Part shown: positions 54,485-64,000 of the stretch, in pieces
Layout: each line of letters opens with the position of its first letter
How positions within the stretch are numbered: position 1 is the first letter of the stretch
Assembly: GCA_051294375.1 (NCBI GenBank)
Contig: CM119264.1
Span: forward strand, 3,267,575 to 3,331,574
Direction: 5' to 3'
Source of the DNA: Paraspadella gotoi
Lineage: Eukaryota > Chaetognatha
Length of the DNA: 64,000 bases
Notes under the pieces: generated by a model
What the model saw: the letters and a program-made list of their open reading frames with translations, nothing else
What the model was told of the DNA's origin: nothing
Database searches by the model: none
Made by a program: the position numbers and the translations under genes

Positions 54485-55345
54485 TTCGGTCGCTGTTCTT
54501 GCCCATGGTCTCAAACGCCGGCGTTTTTATGGTTGATGTTATTGTTTTTATTTTTATTTTTAAAGCCACCAACGCCGCAACTGCCGCCGCCGCCGCCCCC
54601 CTAACAGCCGCCGTTTCCGCCGCCATTGTTTTGATGACTCGTCTGACCTCTTAGCCGGAGAAGTTCCATTCAATTCCATTTTATTTAATTCAATATTATT
54701 ATTTTTTTTTGGTTCATAACTACAAAAACGAGTCAGAAATGGCAACAACGACGACTAAATTGAACTCAACATCAACGAATAAGTGCAACAACCAACATCA
54801 TCCTCTCAACGTTATTCATTAAAATATTCTTTTACGTCAATCGAGTCGATGACGTCAATAATTTCGTTCGTGATGACGTCAGCGAACCGAAGCCAGATTT
54901 CCTTCTCTCAATAACGTCGCGTAACGTCGTCGCCTTCGTCGCGATAACGTCGGTGATTTAACGTCAAGAATCGTTTAACCGGTCGCTGCGTCGCTGCGTC
55001 TCTGAGCTGCTGCTTCGCTGCAACACTCATTTGCTGCTTCTCTAAGTTGCTGCGTCGCTGGGTCTCTGCGTCGCAGCGTCTCAGAGTTGCTGCGTTGCTG
55101 CATCTCTGATTTTCTGCATCTCTGAGTTATGGTANNNNNNNNNNNNNNNNNNNNNNNNNATGCTGCATCTTGATTGCTGCATCTCAAAGTTTGCTGAGTT
55201 GCTGGGTCGTAGCATCTCAGAGTTATTGCATCACTGCTGTATCTTCATGCGGCATAGTGCATTTTCTGATTCGCTGCGTCTCTGAGTTATGGCTCATGCA
55301 TCTTGAATTGTGCGTCTAGATTGCTGACTGTGTTCTGTCTGGGCT
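53894..55345. repeat. Segment F, copy 3, direct
   Basis: Follows 49360-50840. (GA)n at 54199-54268, (TCG)n at 54455-54484, and a GCC-rich patch at 54570-54630. A further 25-N gap (55135-55159) lies inside its GCTGC minisatellite. Confidence 0.92.
55135..55159. other. 25-N gap inside minisatellite
   Basis: 25 N within the GCTGC-rich array of segment F copy 3. Confidence 0.99.
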
Positions 55346-55715
55346 GCATTTCTGATTCGCTGCGTCTCTGAGTTATGGCATCACTGCATCTCTGCATTGT
55401 GGCGTCTCAGAGTTGCTGCATTGCTGCATCTCTGATTTTCTGCATCTCTGAGTTATGGTATCGCTGCATTGCTCTGTTTTGGGCTGCATCTCAAAGTTGC
55501 TGAGTTGCTGGGTCGTAGCATCTCAGAGTTATTGCATCACTGCGTATCTTTCATAGCGGCATAGCTGGCATTTCTGATTCGCTGCGTCTCTGAGTTATGG
55601 CATCGCTGCATCTCTGCATTGCGGCGTCTCAGAGTTGCTGCGTTGCTGCATCTTTGATTTGCTGCGTCTCAGAGTTGCTGTGTCGCTGCGTCGCAGATTC
55701 GCCGGGTTGCTGCGG
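55346..55715. repeat. GCTGC(A/G)TCTCTGAGTT minisatellite, continuation
   Basis: Degenerate 16-20 bp units (ctgcatctctgagttatgg, ctgcgtctcagagttgctg), the same family as 50500-50830 and 52370-52690. A larger repeat of about 190 bp is also visible in the array. Confidence 0.88.
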
Positions 55716-56267
55716 TGTTGCGTCGGTCCATCTTAATGATTTCGAATCATTTCCACTTTCGATTAGATGGATGGACGATGACAATAACGACGACGACGAC
55801 GACGACGATACGGACAGTAGGGAAACTATTAAGACCTTCGGTGATTTCGGTGACTTACATTTTTTTCTTTTGATCTCTTTAATTTTGCCGCCGAAATCTT
55901 TCATCGCTTCTCGCGTGAGCTTTGTGGTAGAGACTCACAATGGATGACTCCGTATGAGGCATTTTATGGGCCGTCTCGCATGAAGTCCTCAAATATTAAT
56001 TTTGGAGATGGATTGATTGATTAAACATTTTTTATTGACCAATTGATTGGTCGTATTGATTTCGGGAAATTAGCCCAATGAAGAAGTTTTACGGTGGAGA
56101 TGAGGTGCAGGGAAAATGAAACGGTTTTAAAAGGATGGGTTAATGTGATAGATGTTCCATAGTCAAGTGATCAACTTTATTCTCATTTAAAGATTAAAAT
56201 GACGTCAACGTTTCCCCCTTTAAAGTCATAAATAAAGAACCGAGAGTCAAACAACCGATAAAAAAAA
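55716..56267. other. Unique sequence
   Basis: A short (GAC)n at 55787-55808. No gene recognised. Confidence 0.45.
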
Positions 56268-56516
56268 AACAAGTTTGAGCAAACAATGTCGGATCTGCCT
56301 ACGATAATTAAGCAGTAATAAGCTAATCCGATGATAAATACAATAATTTTCACTTTCGGATGGACGAACGGACATCATTTTTTGGGCATAATTTATTATA
56401 ATTCGATATCCTGATATGATAAAAATGATTTACCAACAAGATTGTGGGGGTGGACCGACAGATTGACAAAGTGAATTATAGAGTCGGAATCTGCTAATAA
56501 GCAGATCCGACTAAAA
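56268..56516 (+). mobile_element. Helentron-like non-autonomous element, short copy
   Basis: Begins aacaagtttgagcaaacaat and then GTCGGATCTGCC, and ends with the hairpin at 56483-56511 (GTCGGAATCTGCT, AATA loop, AGCAGATCCGAC) followed by TAAAAA. The first motif is the inverted repeat of the last arm. It lacks the long central microsatellite of the other copies. Confidence 0.65.
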
Positions 56517-56559
56517 ACAAGAAAAAAAATCAAACTTTTTTGGCCTTTTTTCCCAGAAC

Positions 56560-56765
56560 GAACCATTTTTTACTAAATTTAGATTTAGGTTAAATTTTTA
56601 AATTAAAAATTGAATAAGAGGTTAAGTCGAGGCATTAAGTTAGGGATTTGGTTACCGATTAAGGTTATGATGATTAGGCTTATGGATTTAAGTTAGGGGT
56701 TAGGATAAAAAATTAAGGATAAGGTTAGGGTTAGGGATTATGGTTAGAGATTAAGAATAAAGATT
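56560..56765. repeat. Degenerate TTAGG/TTAGGG-like repeats
   Basis: Repeated ggttaggg, gttaggga and gattaagg motifs, best at 56723-56745. It may be a decayed telomere-like or simply GTTAGG-rich minisatellite. Confidence 0.6.
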
Positions 56766-56879
56766 TTTTTAACAAGTTTAAAAATATATTTAACTAAATT
56801 ATTATTTATTCTAAATTATTATGGTTAAAATTAAATTCTGGGAAAACGAACAAAACTCTGGGAAATTTTCCCGCCATTT

Positions 56880-57156
56880 TTCTTTTTTTTTCTTTTTTTA
56901 GCGACTTTTTCGGATTCAAGAGAAAAAAAAAGAAAAAAAAGAAAATAAGGTAAAAAAAAGGGAAAACGATCGATCAAAATCAAAATGGTTTCTTTTTGAG
57001 AAGAAGTAAAGCATTTGGCGGTGAATGAAAAGACTCGCCTCTTGAAGCCGAGAGGGAAACAAAAGATTTAGGCTTTCTTTCTTTCTTTCTTTTTCTTTCT
57101 TTCTTTCCTTTTTTTTGCTTTCTATCTTTCTTCCTTTGTTTTTCACTTTCTAACCT

Positions 57157-57203
<47 letters not shown>

Positions 57204-57989
57204 ATTTCTCTTTCTATCTTACTTTCTTATTTTCTCTCTTTCCTTCTATTTTTGTTCTTTCTTTCTTTCTATCTTTCTCTTTGTTCATTTTTTTCTCTCT
57301 TTCGTTCTCTATTTATCTTTTCTTTCTTTCCTTCCTTTACTTTTTTCCTTTTTATTTGTTTGTTTGTTTGCTTGTTTGTTTGTTTTCTTTTTTCGACTTT
57401 TGGTTAGTTTATGTTTTAAATTATTCTTTAGTTGTGGAGCAGTTACGTTTCCTTCACTATTTAAATTTTTTCAAAATTTTTCCTTTGACTTCCATTCTAT
57501 CATCTACTTCTTTCTCTTTTTACATTTTTTTCTCTTTTGTGCAAAACTTTTTTCTTTTGAAAAGATCTTTCTTGGTTTTGTCCGAAAAATATTTTTTACA
57601 AAAGTCCTTTTTTATGTGTTTGTATGTTTAATGACTCATTCCTTAATTGGTACATTTTTTACATCTGGTTCTATTTTGGAAACCTTGAGAAAAGGTTTTT
57701 TATTATGTAATTTTATTTCTTATCAATAGAATTTACATTAAAATGAACGGCAAAACATGAATAGGAACCTCTCTCTCTCTCTCTCTCTCTCTATCTCTAC
57801 TCTCTCCTCTCTCTCTACTCTCTCTCTCCAATCTTCTCTGCTCTCTCTCCGCCCTTATTTCCCCGCCTCACGCGCAATATAAACATAGTTTTTTTCACTC
57901 TTGTTAAAAAAAAAACACAATAAATAAGTAATAAATAAAGTTTATATTGCCTTCGAACATAAACGGGAACCGAAAGGCGTCCGAAGTTT
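56880..57989. repeat. Pyrimidine-rich sequence with (TTTC)n and (CT)n
   Basis: (TTTC)n at 57075-57105 and 57150-57203, (GTTT)n at 57355-57385, (CT)n at 57771-57792. Open frames here are F/L/S-rich repeat translations. Confidence 0.85.
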
Positions 57990-58812
57990 GGACTTCCTTT
58001 TATCTTCTTTCAGTTTTTACGTTTTTGCCTCCGATTTTATTATTTTCTCTTTTACTCTTCCTCCCTTTTCTTTTTACTCTTCCTCCCTTTTCTTTTTATT
58101 CTTTTTCGCTTTCCTTTTTACTCTTCCTCCCTTTCCTGTTTGCTCTTTCCTCCTTTCCTTTTTACTTCTCCCTTTCCTTTTTAGTCTTTCTCCCTTTATT
58201 TTTTACTCTTTCTCCCTTTCTTTTTTTACTCTTTAGCCCTTTCTTGTTTGCTCTTCCTTGCTTTCCTTTTTACTTCTCCCTTTCCTTTTTACTCTTCTTC
58301 TTTTTCATTTTTACTCTTCCTCCCTTTCCTTTTTATTCTTCCCCTTTCCTTTTTACTCTTCCTCCCTCTCCTTTTTACTATTCCTCCCTTTCCTTTTTAC
58401 TCTTCTTCCCTTTTCTCTTTACTTGTCCTCCCTTTACTTTTTACTTCTCTCTTTCTGTTTTACTCTTCCTCCCTTTCCTTTTTACTCTTCCTCCCTTTCC
58501 TTTTTACTCTTCCTCCTTTTCCTTTTTACTCTTCCTTCCTTTTCTTTTTACTATTTAGCCCTTTCCTATTTGCTCTTCCTTCCTTTCCTTTTTACTTCTC
58601 CCTTTTTTACTTTGCTTTTTACTCTTCCTTCCTTTGCTTTTTACTCTTCCTACCTTTCTTTTTTACTATTCCTCCTTTTCCTTTTCTTTTTCTTTTTTCC
58701 TTTCTTTTTTACTCTTCTTCCCTTTACTTTTTACTTCTATCTTTCCGTTTTACTCTTCCTCCCTTTCCTTTTTACTCTTTCTCCCTTTCCTTTTTACTCT
58801 TCCTGTTTTTTC
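57990..58812. repeat. 22-bp pyrimidine minisatellite
   Basis: Units of ctttttactcttcctccctt plus two pyrimidines, about 35 copies with length variants. Three 22-bp units equal 22 codons, so all three forward frames stay open over long distances, giving a spurious 333-codon frame at 58248-59249. Confidence 0.93.
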
Positions 58813-59850
58813 TTTTTATTTTCCTCCGCATGTTGGCGAAGTCGTTTGGCCGTCGAGTTTTTTCTTCAGAATCTTTAGCCTTTTTCGACGCTTCCATTCC
58901 TTTTCTTCTTCACCTCTTTTACTTTTTTTTAGATCTTTTTTTCTTTTCTTTTCCTTTCCTTTCCTTTTCTTTTCTTTCCTTTCCTTTTCTTTCTTTTCTT
59001 TTTTTTTCTTTACTCAACTTTTCTTTTCTTTTTTTTTTTTTTCCACATTTTCTCATTCTTCTCTACCTTATGTTGACAACAGTGGTCTTCACTTTTGTCT
59101 TCCTTTTCCAATTTTATGTCAATTTTTTGTTTATTTTTCCTTTTTTCTCTCATTCTTCTATCTTACTTACCTATTTTTCCACTCTTCTCACTCCTAAACT
59201 TCTCTATCATACCTCTCCTTCCACTCTTATTAATCCTAAACCTCTCTAACATACCTCTTCTTCCACTCTTCTCACTCCTAAACTTCTCTATCGTACCTCT
59301 CTCCCTCTCTTATCTCTCGAATCTCAAACATATTTTTCTGTTTCTTCTCTTTCTTTTGTTCCGATTTAAACCTTCACCTCAATTTCCCATCAACATATTT
59401 CTTCCTCTTCTTCTCTTTTTTTTTCTCTTTTTTTTTTTAGGGAAAATTTCTTTTCTTTTTTAAAAAAAAAAAACCTTTTCTTTCTTTTTTTCCTCTTTTT
59501 TTTAATTTTCCATATTTTTCCGCTCTCGTGATTTTGAGACGAAGGATCATCCTTCCTTAACGAATCCACATTCACAAACCATTCACAAACCATTCCCCTC
59601 ACACTCGGTTTCACCATCCGTCCCTTCTCCGTTTCCACCCCTCACCACCACGACCGATCACCCCGTCGATGCTCGACGCCCCGAAGCGACTTTCCAATCA
59701 TATTCAATGTTTTTTTAATCAGTCTCCCTTCCTCCTCTTCCTTCTCCTCTTCCTCTTCCTCTTCCTCCCCTTTCTTTTAGCAACGCGAACTTCGCCGCCG
59801 CCACAAGGCTCCATTATTCATTCGACAGTAACCGGTCCGCCGCCTTCTTT
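58813..59850. other. Pyrimidine-rich sequence, no gene recognised
   Basis: Contains (CTTTTC)n-like sequence at 58930-59000 and a repeated phrase cttctcactcctaaacttct at 59175-59290. A strong acceptor-like site (cctttcttttag) ends at 59780 but no exon could be supported. Confidence 0.6.
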
Positions 59851-60155
59851 CTCTTTACTCTACCTACAGGGCGATCCTATCTCACTTTTTCTCTCTAATT
59901 CTCTACAGGGCGAGTCTATCTCTCCCTTTTCTCTTTATTCTCCTACAGAGTGATCCTATTTCTCATTTCTCTCTACTCCTTACAGGGCGATCATAACTCT
60001 CATTTTTGTCTTGATTCCCCTACAGGTTGATCTTATTCCGATTTTTTCTCTCTTGACCTCTACAGAGCAATGCTATCGCTACCTTGGATCTGTATTCCCT
60101 TACATGGCGATCCTATCTCTCCTTTTTCTCTATAATCCCCTACAGGACGACTATT
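59851..60155. repeat. About 40-bp minisatellite carrying splice-acceptor-like motif
   Basis: Eight units of a pyrimidine run, then TACAG, then a variant of GGCGATCCTATCTCTC. TACAG ends at 59869, 59908, 59948, 59985, 60025, 60065, (TACAT at 60105) and 60145, so spacing is 37-40 bp. Each unit resembles a 3' splice site. Confidence 0.9.
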
Positions 60156-60816
60156 TTCTCTTTTTCTCTTTGCTATATTCCTTTCTTTTTATCCTTTCTC
60201 CCTTTTCTTTCTTATTTTCACCTCCTTTTTTCTATCTCTCTATCTCTGTTTCACTCGGTGCTCCCTACATTCCTTTTTAACATTTCCTTGATTTTTTTTC
60301 TTTCTTTCTTTATCTTATGGCTTCTTTCCTTCTTTCGCTTTCTTATCTTTTTTCTTTGGCTTATCTTTCTTTCTTCTTCTTAATCTTTCTTTCATATATT
60401 CTTTCTTTCCTTTTCTTTCTTTCCTTCTGTTCTTTTATTGTTCGTTTCTTTGATTTTCCTGCTGCTCTCTCTCTCATGCGGATTTCTCTAAATCTCTCTC
60501 TGTCGGTCTCGATCCTCTTTCGCTCATCTCTCCTTTCTCCTCCTCTTTTCTCCCCCCCCCTCTCCCCTCTTTTTTGTTTTTTCCCCCTTATGAGCTCCTT
60601 TTCCCTCTCTCTCTCCCGTCTCTGTCTCTCTCCTCCCTCTCTTCGTCTTTTTTCGCGTCTTTTGGGACATCGGAGGGCGGGATGGGACAGGGGAACGCGC
60701 GAATGGAATCGGGGGAAGATGGAATGTTAAATAAAAAAGTATGTCTCTCTCTTCTCTCTCTCGATCTCATCTCACCAGTCTGGCTCTATCTCGACGAGTG
60801 GCGGTACGTGCTGCAC
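60156..60816. other. Pyrimidine-rich sequence and a GC-rich patch
   Basis: Pyrimidine-rich to about 60650, then 60655-60740 is GC-rich with a 19-codon open frame from an ATG at 60682 to a donor-like gtatgt at 60739. No downstream exon is found, so it is not called as a gene. Confidence 0.5.
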
Positions 60817-60941
60817 AAAAATAAAAACAAAAAAAAGAAAAAAAACAAAAAAAAAAAGAGAAAAAAAAAAAAAAAAAAAAATAAAAAAAAAAAAAAAAAA
60901 AAAAAAAGAAAAAAATAAAAAAAAAAAAAAAAAAAAAAAAA
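60817..60941. repeat. A-rich tract of about 125 bp
   Basis: Almost pure A with a few G, C and T, followed by gggggttgcgcg. It could be the poly(A) tail of a retrocopy or a decayed A-run; no source transcript is recognised upstream. Confidence 0.85.
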
Positions 60942-61378
60942 AGGGGGTTGCGCGTAAGTGTGGCCAAAGTGTGTGGTCGTCCGGCGATCCGATCGGACGG
61001 TACGGGAGAGAGCAGGAGCCTCTTAGTCTCTCGTCTCTCTCTCTCTTCTTCTCTCTCTCTGTCGGTCGCTGTTATTGTTATCGTTGTTGTTGTTGTCACT
61101 TCTCGATTTCATCGTCTCTGTCTATAACATCGTCGACCTCTTTTTTCCGGATGGTTGAAATCGTGTGTCATTCTCGCTGTCAACCTTTTCTTTCTACAAA
61201 TTCTGAAAAGGAAAATGAACAAGAATAGAAGAAAGAAGAAAAAAGGTAAGAAAGAAAAGATAAGAAGATTAAAAAAAAGATATAAAGTAAAAAAGAAAGA
61301 AAAAAAAATAAAAAAAGATAAGAAGAAAGAAAGAAAGAAGAAAAGAAGAAAGAAAGAAAGAAAGAAAGAAGAAAGAAA

Positions 61379-61411
<33 letters not shown>

Positions 61412-61797
61412 AGAAAAAAAAAACAAGAAAATTACGGAGGTTAATTTTAGTATAAAAAAATGAGGAAAATGGAAAAAAAAAAAGAGAGAGAGAGAGAGGA
61501 AAGCCCTCGAGATGTGATTGTTTTATCGAAGGCGTAAATAGTTGCACCAAGTCTCGCTCTCTATTCCGCCATCTCTCTCTCTCTCATCTCTCTCGAGTCT
61601 CGTCTGCTCTCTCAGCTCATCTACGGTATGCTCTCTCCTCAGTCTTCTTCTCATCATCCGTCTCTCTCGCATATGCATCGAGTCGTTCTCTCGCGCCCCC
61701 CTTTCCATCGGGCGGCCTCGCATTCATGAGAAAAATGTTTTAAAACAAAGAGAAAAGCATGAGAGAGAGAGAGAGAGAGAAGAGAGAGAGAGAAGAG

Positions 61798-61830
<33 letters not shown>

Positions 61831-61960
61831 TTTATAGAAGAGAGAGATGAAAAGAAGTCCATCACTCTTATGGGATGTAAAGTCGTTTATTTAACGCAAA
61901 CAACGACACAACAACAACAACAAAATAGCAGCAGTTGGGATCTCGCGACTCTCGTGTCGG
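60942..61960. repeat. (CT)n, (GAAA)n and (GA)n tracts
   Basis: CT-rich at 61030-61060, (GAAA)n with gaagaaa variants at 61200-61420, CT-rich at 61545-61680, (GA)n at 61760-61832. No gene recognised. Confidence 0.85.
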
Positions 61961-62265
61961 CGAGCCGCTGACGGACAAACAGACTGATGCAATGTCACCC
62001 ATAGAGACATACGGAACGAGAGACGGACTGACGCAAAGACAGAAAAAAGACAGGCAGACAAAAAGACAGGCGTACAGAAAGTCAGACGGAAGACAGAAAA
62101 ACAGACGGCAGACAGAAAGACAGACAGGCAGAAAGAAAGACAGAGATGCAGAAAGAAAGACAGATAGGTAGAAAAAAGACAGACAGGCAGAAAGAAAGAC
62201 AGACAAGTAGAAAAAAGATGGACAGACAGAAAAAGATACAGACAGACAGACAGAAAGAAAAACTA
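61961..62265. repeat. AGACAGACAGGCAGAAAGA minisatellite
   Basis: Degenerate 16-20 bp units of agacagacaggcagaaaga running to 62265. A matching CT-rich tract begins about 50 bp after the array. Confidence 0.88.
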
Positions 62266-62545
62266 CAAATGTCTTGAGTGACGTAACTGACTTTTTTGAG
62301 AGGAATAAACTCCTTTGAAAAACTCTCTCTCGTTCTCTCTTTCTCTCTCTCACTCTCACTCTCTCTCACTCTCACTCTCTCTCTCTCTCTCTCATCCGCA
62401 TTCCTGACGGCGAGGTTTTCATGACTGAATGTTGATATTTGTCACCTCGATCTTCGCATTCTCAGCCAAAGCAGACGATGTGTTAAAATAATTTTTTTTG
62501 CGCTTTCTTTGGAATTTGTAGAAGAGAAATACGAGAAGTAGTACG

Positions 62546-62626
<81 letters not shown>

Positions 62627-62760
62627 TGGTACATAATAGATAGTAGTTTCCTGAGATATGTTTAAAGATAAAAAAAAACAAAATAACAAAGAAAGGAAAA
62701 CATGTGTCGACCTTGTGTCGCTTTCCGCTTAAAACTTTTTTCATCAAAACAAAAGTCACA
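62266..62760. repeat. (CT)n and (GA)n tracts with short unique sequence
   Basis: (CT)n at 62321-62393 and (GA)n at 62549-62621. Nothing coding is recognised. Confidence 0.9.
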
Positions 62761-63604
62761 AGTTCTACGAATCTTCTTCTTTGATTAACTTTTTCAATTT
62801 CGCAATTCTTGTGATTATTTGTTAGGATTCATGATTTTAAAAAGATTTGGCATAATAACCGCTTTTATTTGCGCTGTTGTATTCTGTATTCTGAGATCAT
62901 TTGTTAGCATCTACGATTCTGTGATTACCCGCGATCATTTGTTTCACTGTATTTTGTGATCATTTGTAACAGCGACCCATTGCCTGCCCAGGCCCGTCTC
63001 TTGAATAAATCTAAATCTACAATTCTTGACTGTTGAAACCGAATTTCAATTCAGTTACATCGACTTTGAGGAAAAATATCAGCGCTTTTTTCAAATTTAA
63101 TTTATATTTTTTCGTAGATAGTAATTCTTAGTCATCCGTAATTATTTGTTATCGTAAGAAATAAACTTGTAAATCGCTAAGTACAGTTTTCTTGAAAATA
63201 TTTTTTTATAATTTCTGTATGAAAAACATTTTTTCAGGATATTTTAGTTTTTTTTAAATTTTTCACGGAAAAGTGTAAAAAGTTTAAAAACTTAATTAGT
63301 CTAAATGTCAAGTTTAAACTTTTCTTCTGTTCGTCAATTTTATGTAAATATAAGAAATATTAGGTCAAAAATTTTTAACATTCCTTTGTCTGGCTAAAAC
63401 AGCTGTTAAGAATTTCTAAAACAGTAAAAGCGGAAATTTGCATATTTTGAATCTTATGACTTGAAGAGTTTTAGAATTTAAAACACAAATAAACTTTGTT
63501 TTGTTTTTAACCAAAATCGCAATGAATTAAAAACAATATATTAAGTAATTATACTATTAAGTTTGTTAAAGTTTTTAGAAATATCAAATTTTATTTTGTA
63601 TTTC
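62761..63604. other. AT-rich sequence with degenerate gatcatttgt repeats
   Basis: 62805-62975 repeats tgtgatcatttgtta-like phrases about five times. It is followed by gcctgcccaggcccgtctct and aataaatctaaatct, a possible retroelement 3' end. No gene recognised in the rest. Confidence 0.5.
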
Positions 63605-63840
63605 AAAGTTGGTGCGACAAAGCCGTCTATTTGACGCCGCTAGGGTTTGTCCATTAAGCGCCGGCTGGTTTCGTCCATTTAGCGCCGACCTCAGTTTTGT
63701 CGTCGATCCCTCATTTGACTCTGCGTCCATTGTGAGTCGACGAAACGACGCCGCTTTGAGAATGCCGGGGCACCTCGTGAAACGGCGCTCCTTTTAAACC
63801 GACTCGGCTCATGAACCGGCGCGCTTTTTGAAAACTAAAG
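63605..63840. repeat. Degenerate GC-rich repeats (GTCCATTTAGCGCCG)
   Basis: About eight weak units of 22-28 bp, best as tgtccattaagcgccggctg and tcgtccatttagcgccgacc. The 62-codon frame over it is probably not a gene. Confidence 0.65.
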
Positions 63841-64000
63841 GCTGAATTACTTCGACCTATAAAACAAGTTTTTCTAATTTTCTTTTTTTCTTTATTTTAG
63901 TTTATTTTTCTTTTTTTTTTAACCAAATTTTTTTAGTTAAAAATTGCTGTTGATTTGCTATCTTACTAAATCTTTTAAAAAACTGTCACATTTAATAAAC

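Noticed and set aside
58248-59249. 333-codon open frame, F/L/S-rich
   Set aside because: It is the translation of a 22-bp pyrimidine minisatellite and flanking pyrimidine-rich DNA; overlapping frames are equally open and no domain is present.
60682-60738. Possible start exon MGQGNARMESGEDGMLNKK with gtatgt donor
   Set aside because: It is short, with no downstream exon or family match; it could be chance in a GC-rich patch.

Overview
This is a eukaryotic, almost certainly metazoan, window. GT-AG introns with pyrimidine-tract acceptors, tRNA-derived SINEs, a hammerhead ribozyme of the Penelope-associated type and very dense microsatellites all point to an animal genome. The one confident gene encodes a sperm ion channel subunit, CATSPER4. 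CatSper genes survive in vertebrates, tunicates, echinoderms, cnidarians and sponges and are lost in many protostomes, so an invertebrate, perhaps marine, is likely. The species cannot be named from this sequence. Most of the long open frames in the window are translations of (GA)n, (CT)n, (GAAA)n, (TCG)n or codon-multiple minisatellites and are not genes.

Layout. 1-6451 and 6477-12805 are two copies of one repeat-rich block separated by a 25-N gap. 12806-27430 is intergenic, with minisatellites, one possible minus-strand gene fragment (20763-21548), a hammerhead ribozyme (24489-24540, minus strand) and a Helentron-like non-autonomous element (24815-25757). 27457-35677 is a 14-exon CATSPER4 gene on the plus strand, predicted at 590 residues. 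35678-37570 is purine-rich sequence with two larger gaps. 38260-42076 and 42102-45052 are two copies of another block; the first looks like uncorrected long-read sequence. 45536-45800 is a SINE. 47623-55345 is a mosaic of two segments, E and F, in the order E-F-E-F(inverted)-gap-F. 56268-56516 is another Helentron-like copy. 57040-60680 is a very pyrimidine-rich tract containing two minisatellites. 60817-64000 holds A-rich, AGAC-rich and AT-rich sequence.

Most interesting. In CATSPER4, at least four exons have their 3' end together with the 5' splice site duplicated in the following intron. At exon 5 this has become a 40-bp minisatellite with eight clear units, five of which keep an intact GTGAGT donor. 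A separate array at 59851-60155, also with a period near 40 bp, repeats a 3' splice-acceptor-like sequence instead. The CATSPER4 voltage sensor has six regularly spaced arginines, more than I recall for the mammalian protein. The 25-N gaps mostly lie between, or inside, near-duplicate blocks, so several large duplications here are probably unmerged haplotypes or unresolved assembly rather than biology.
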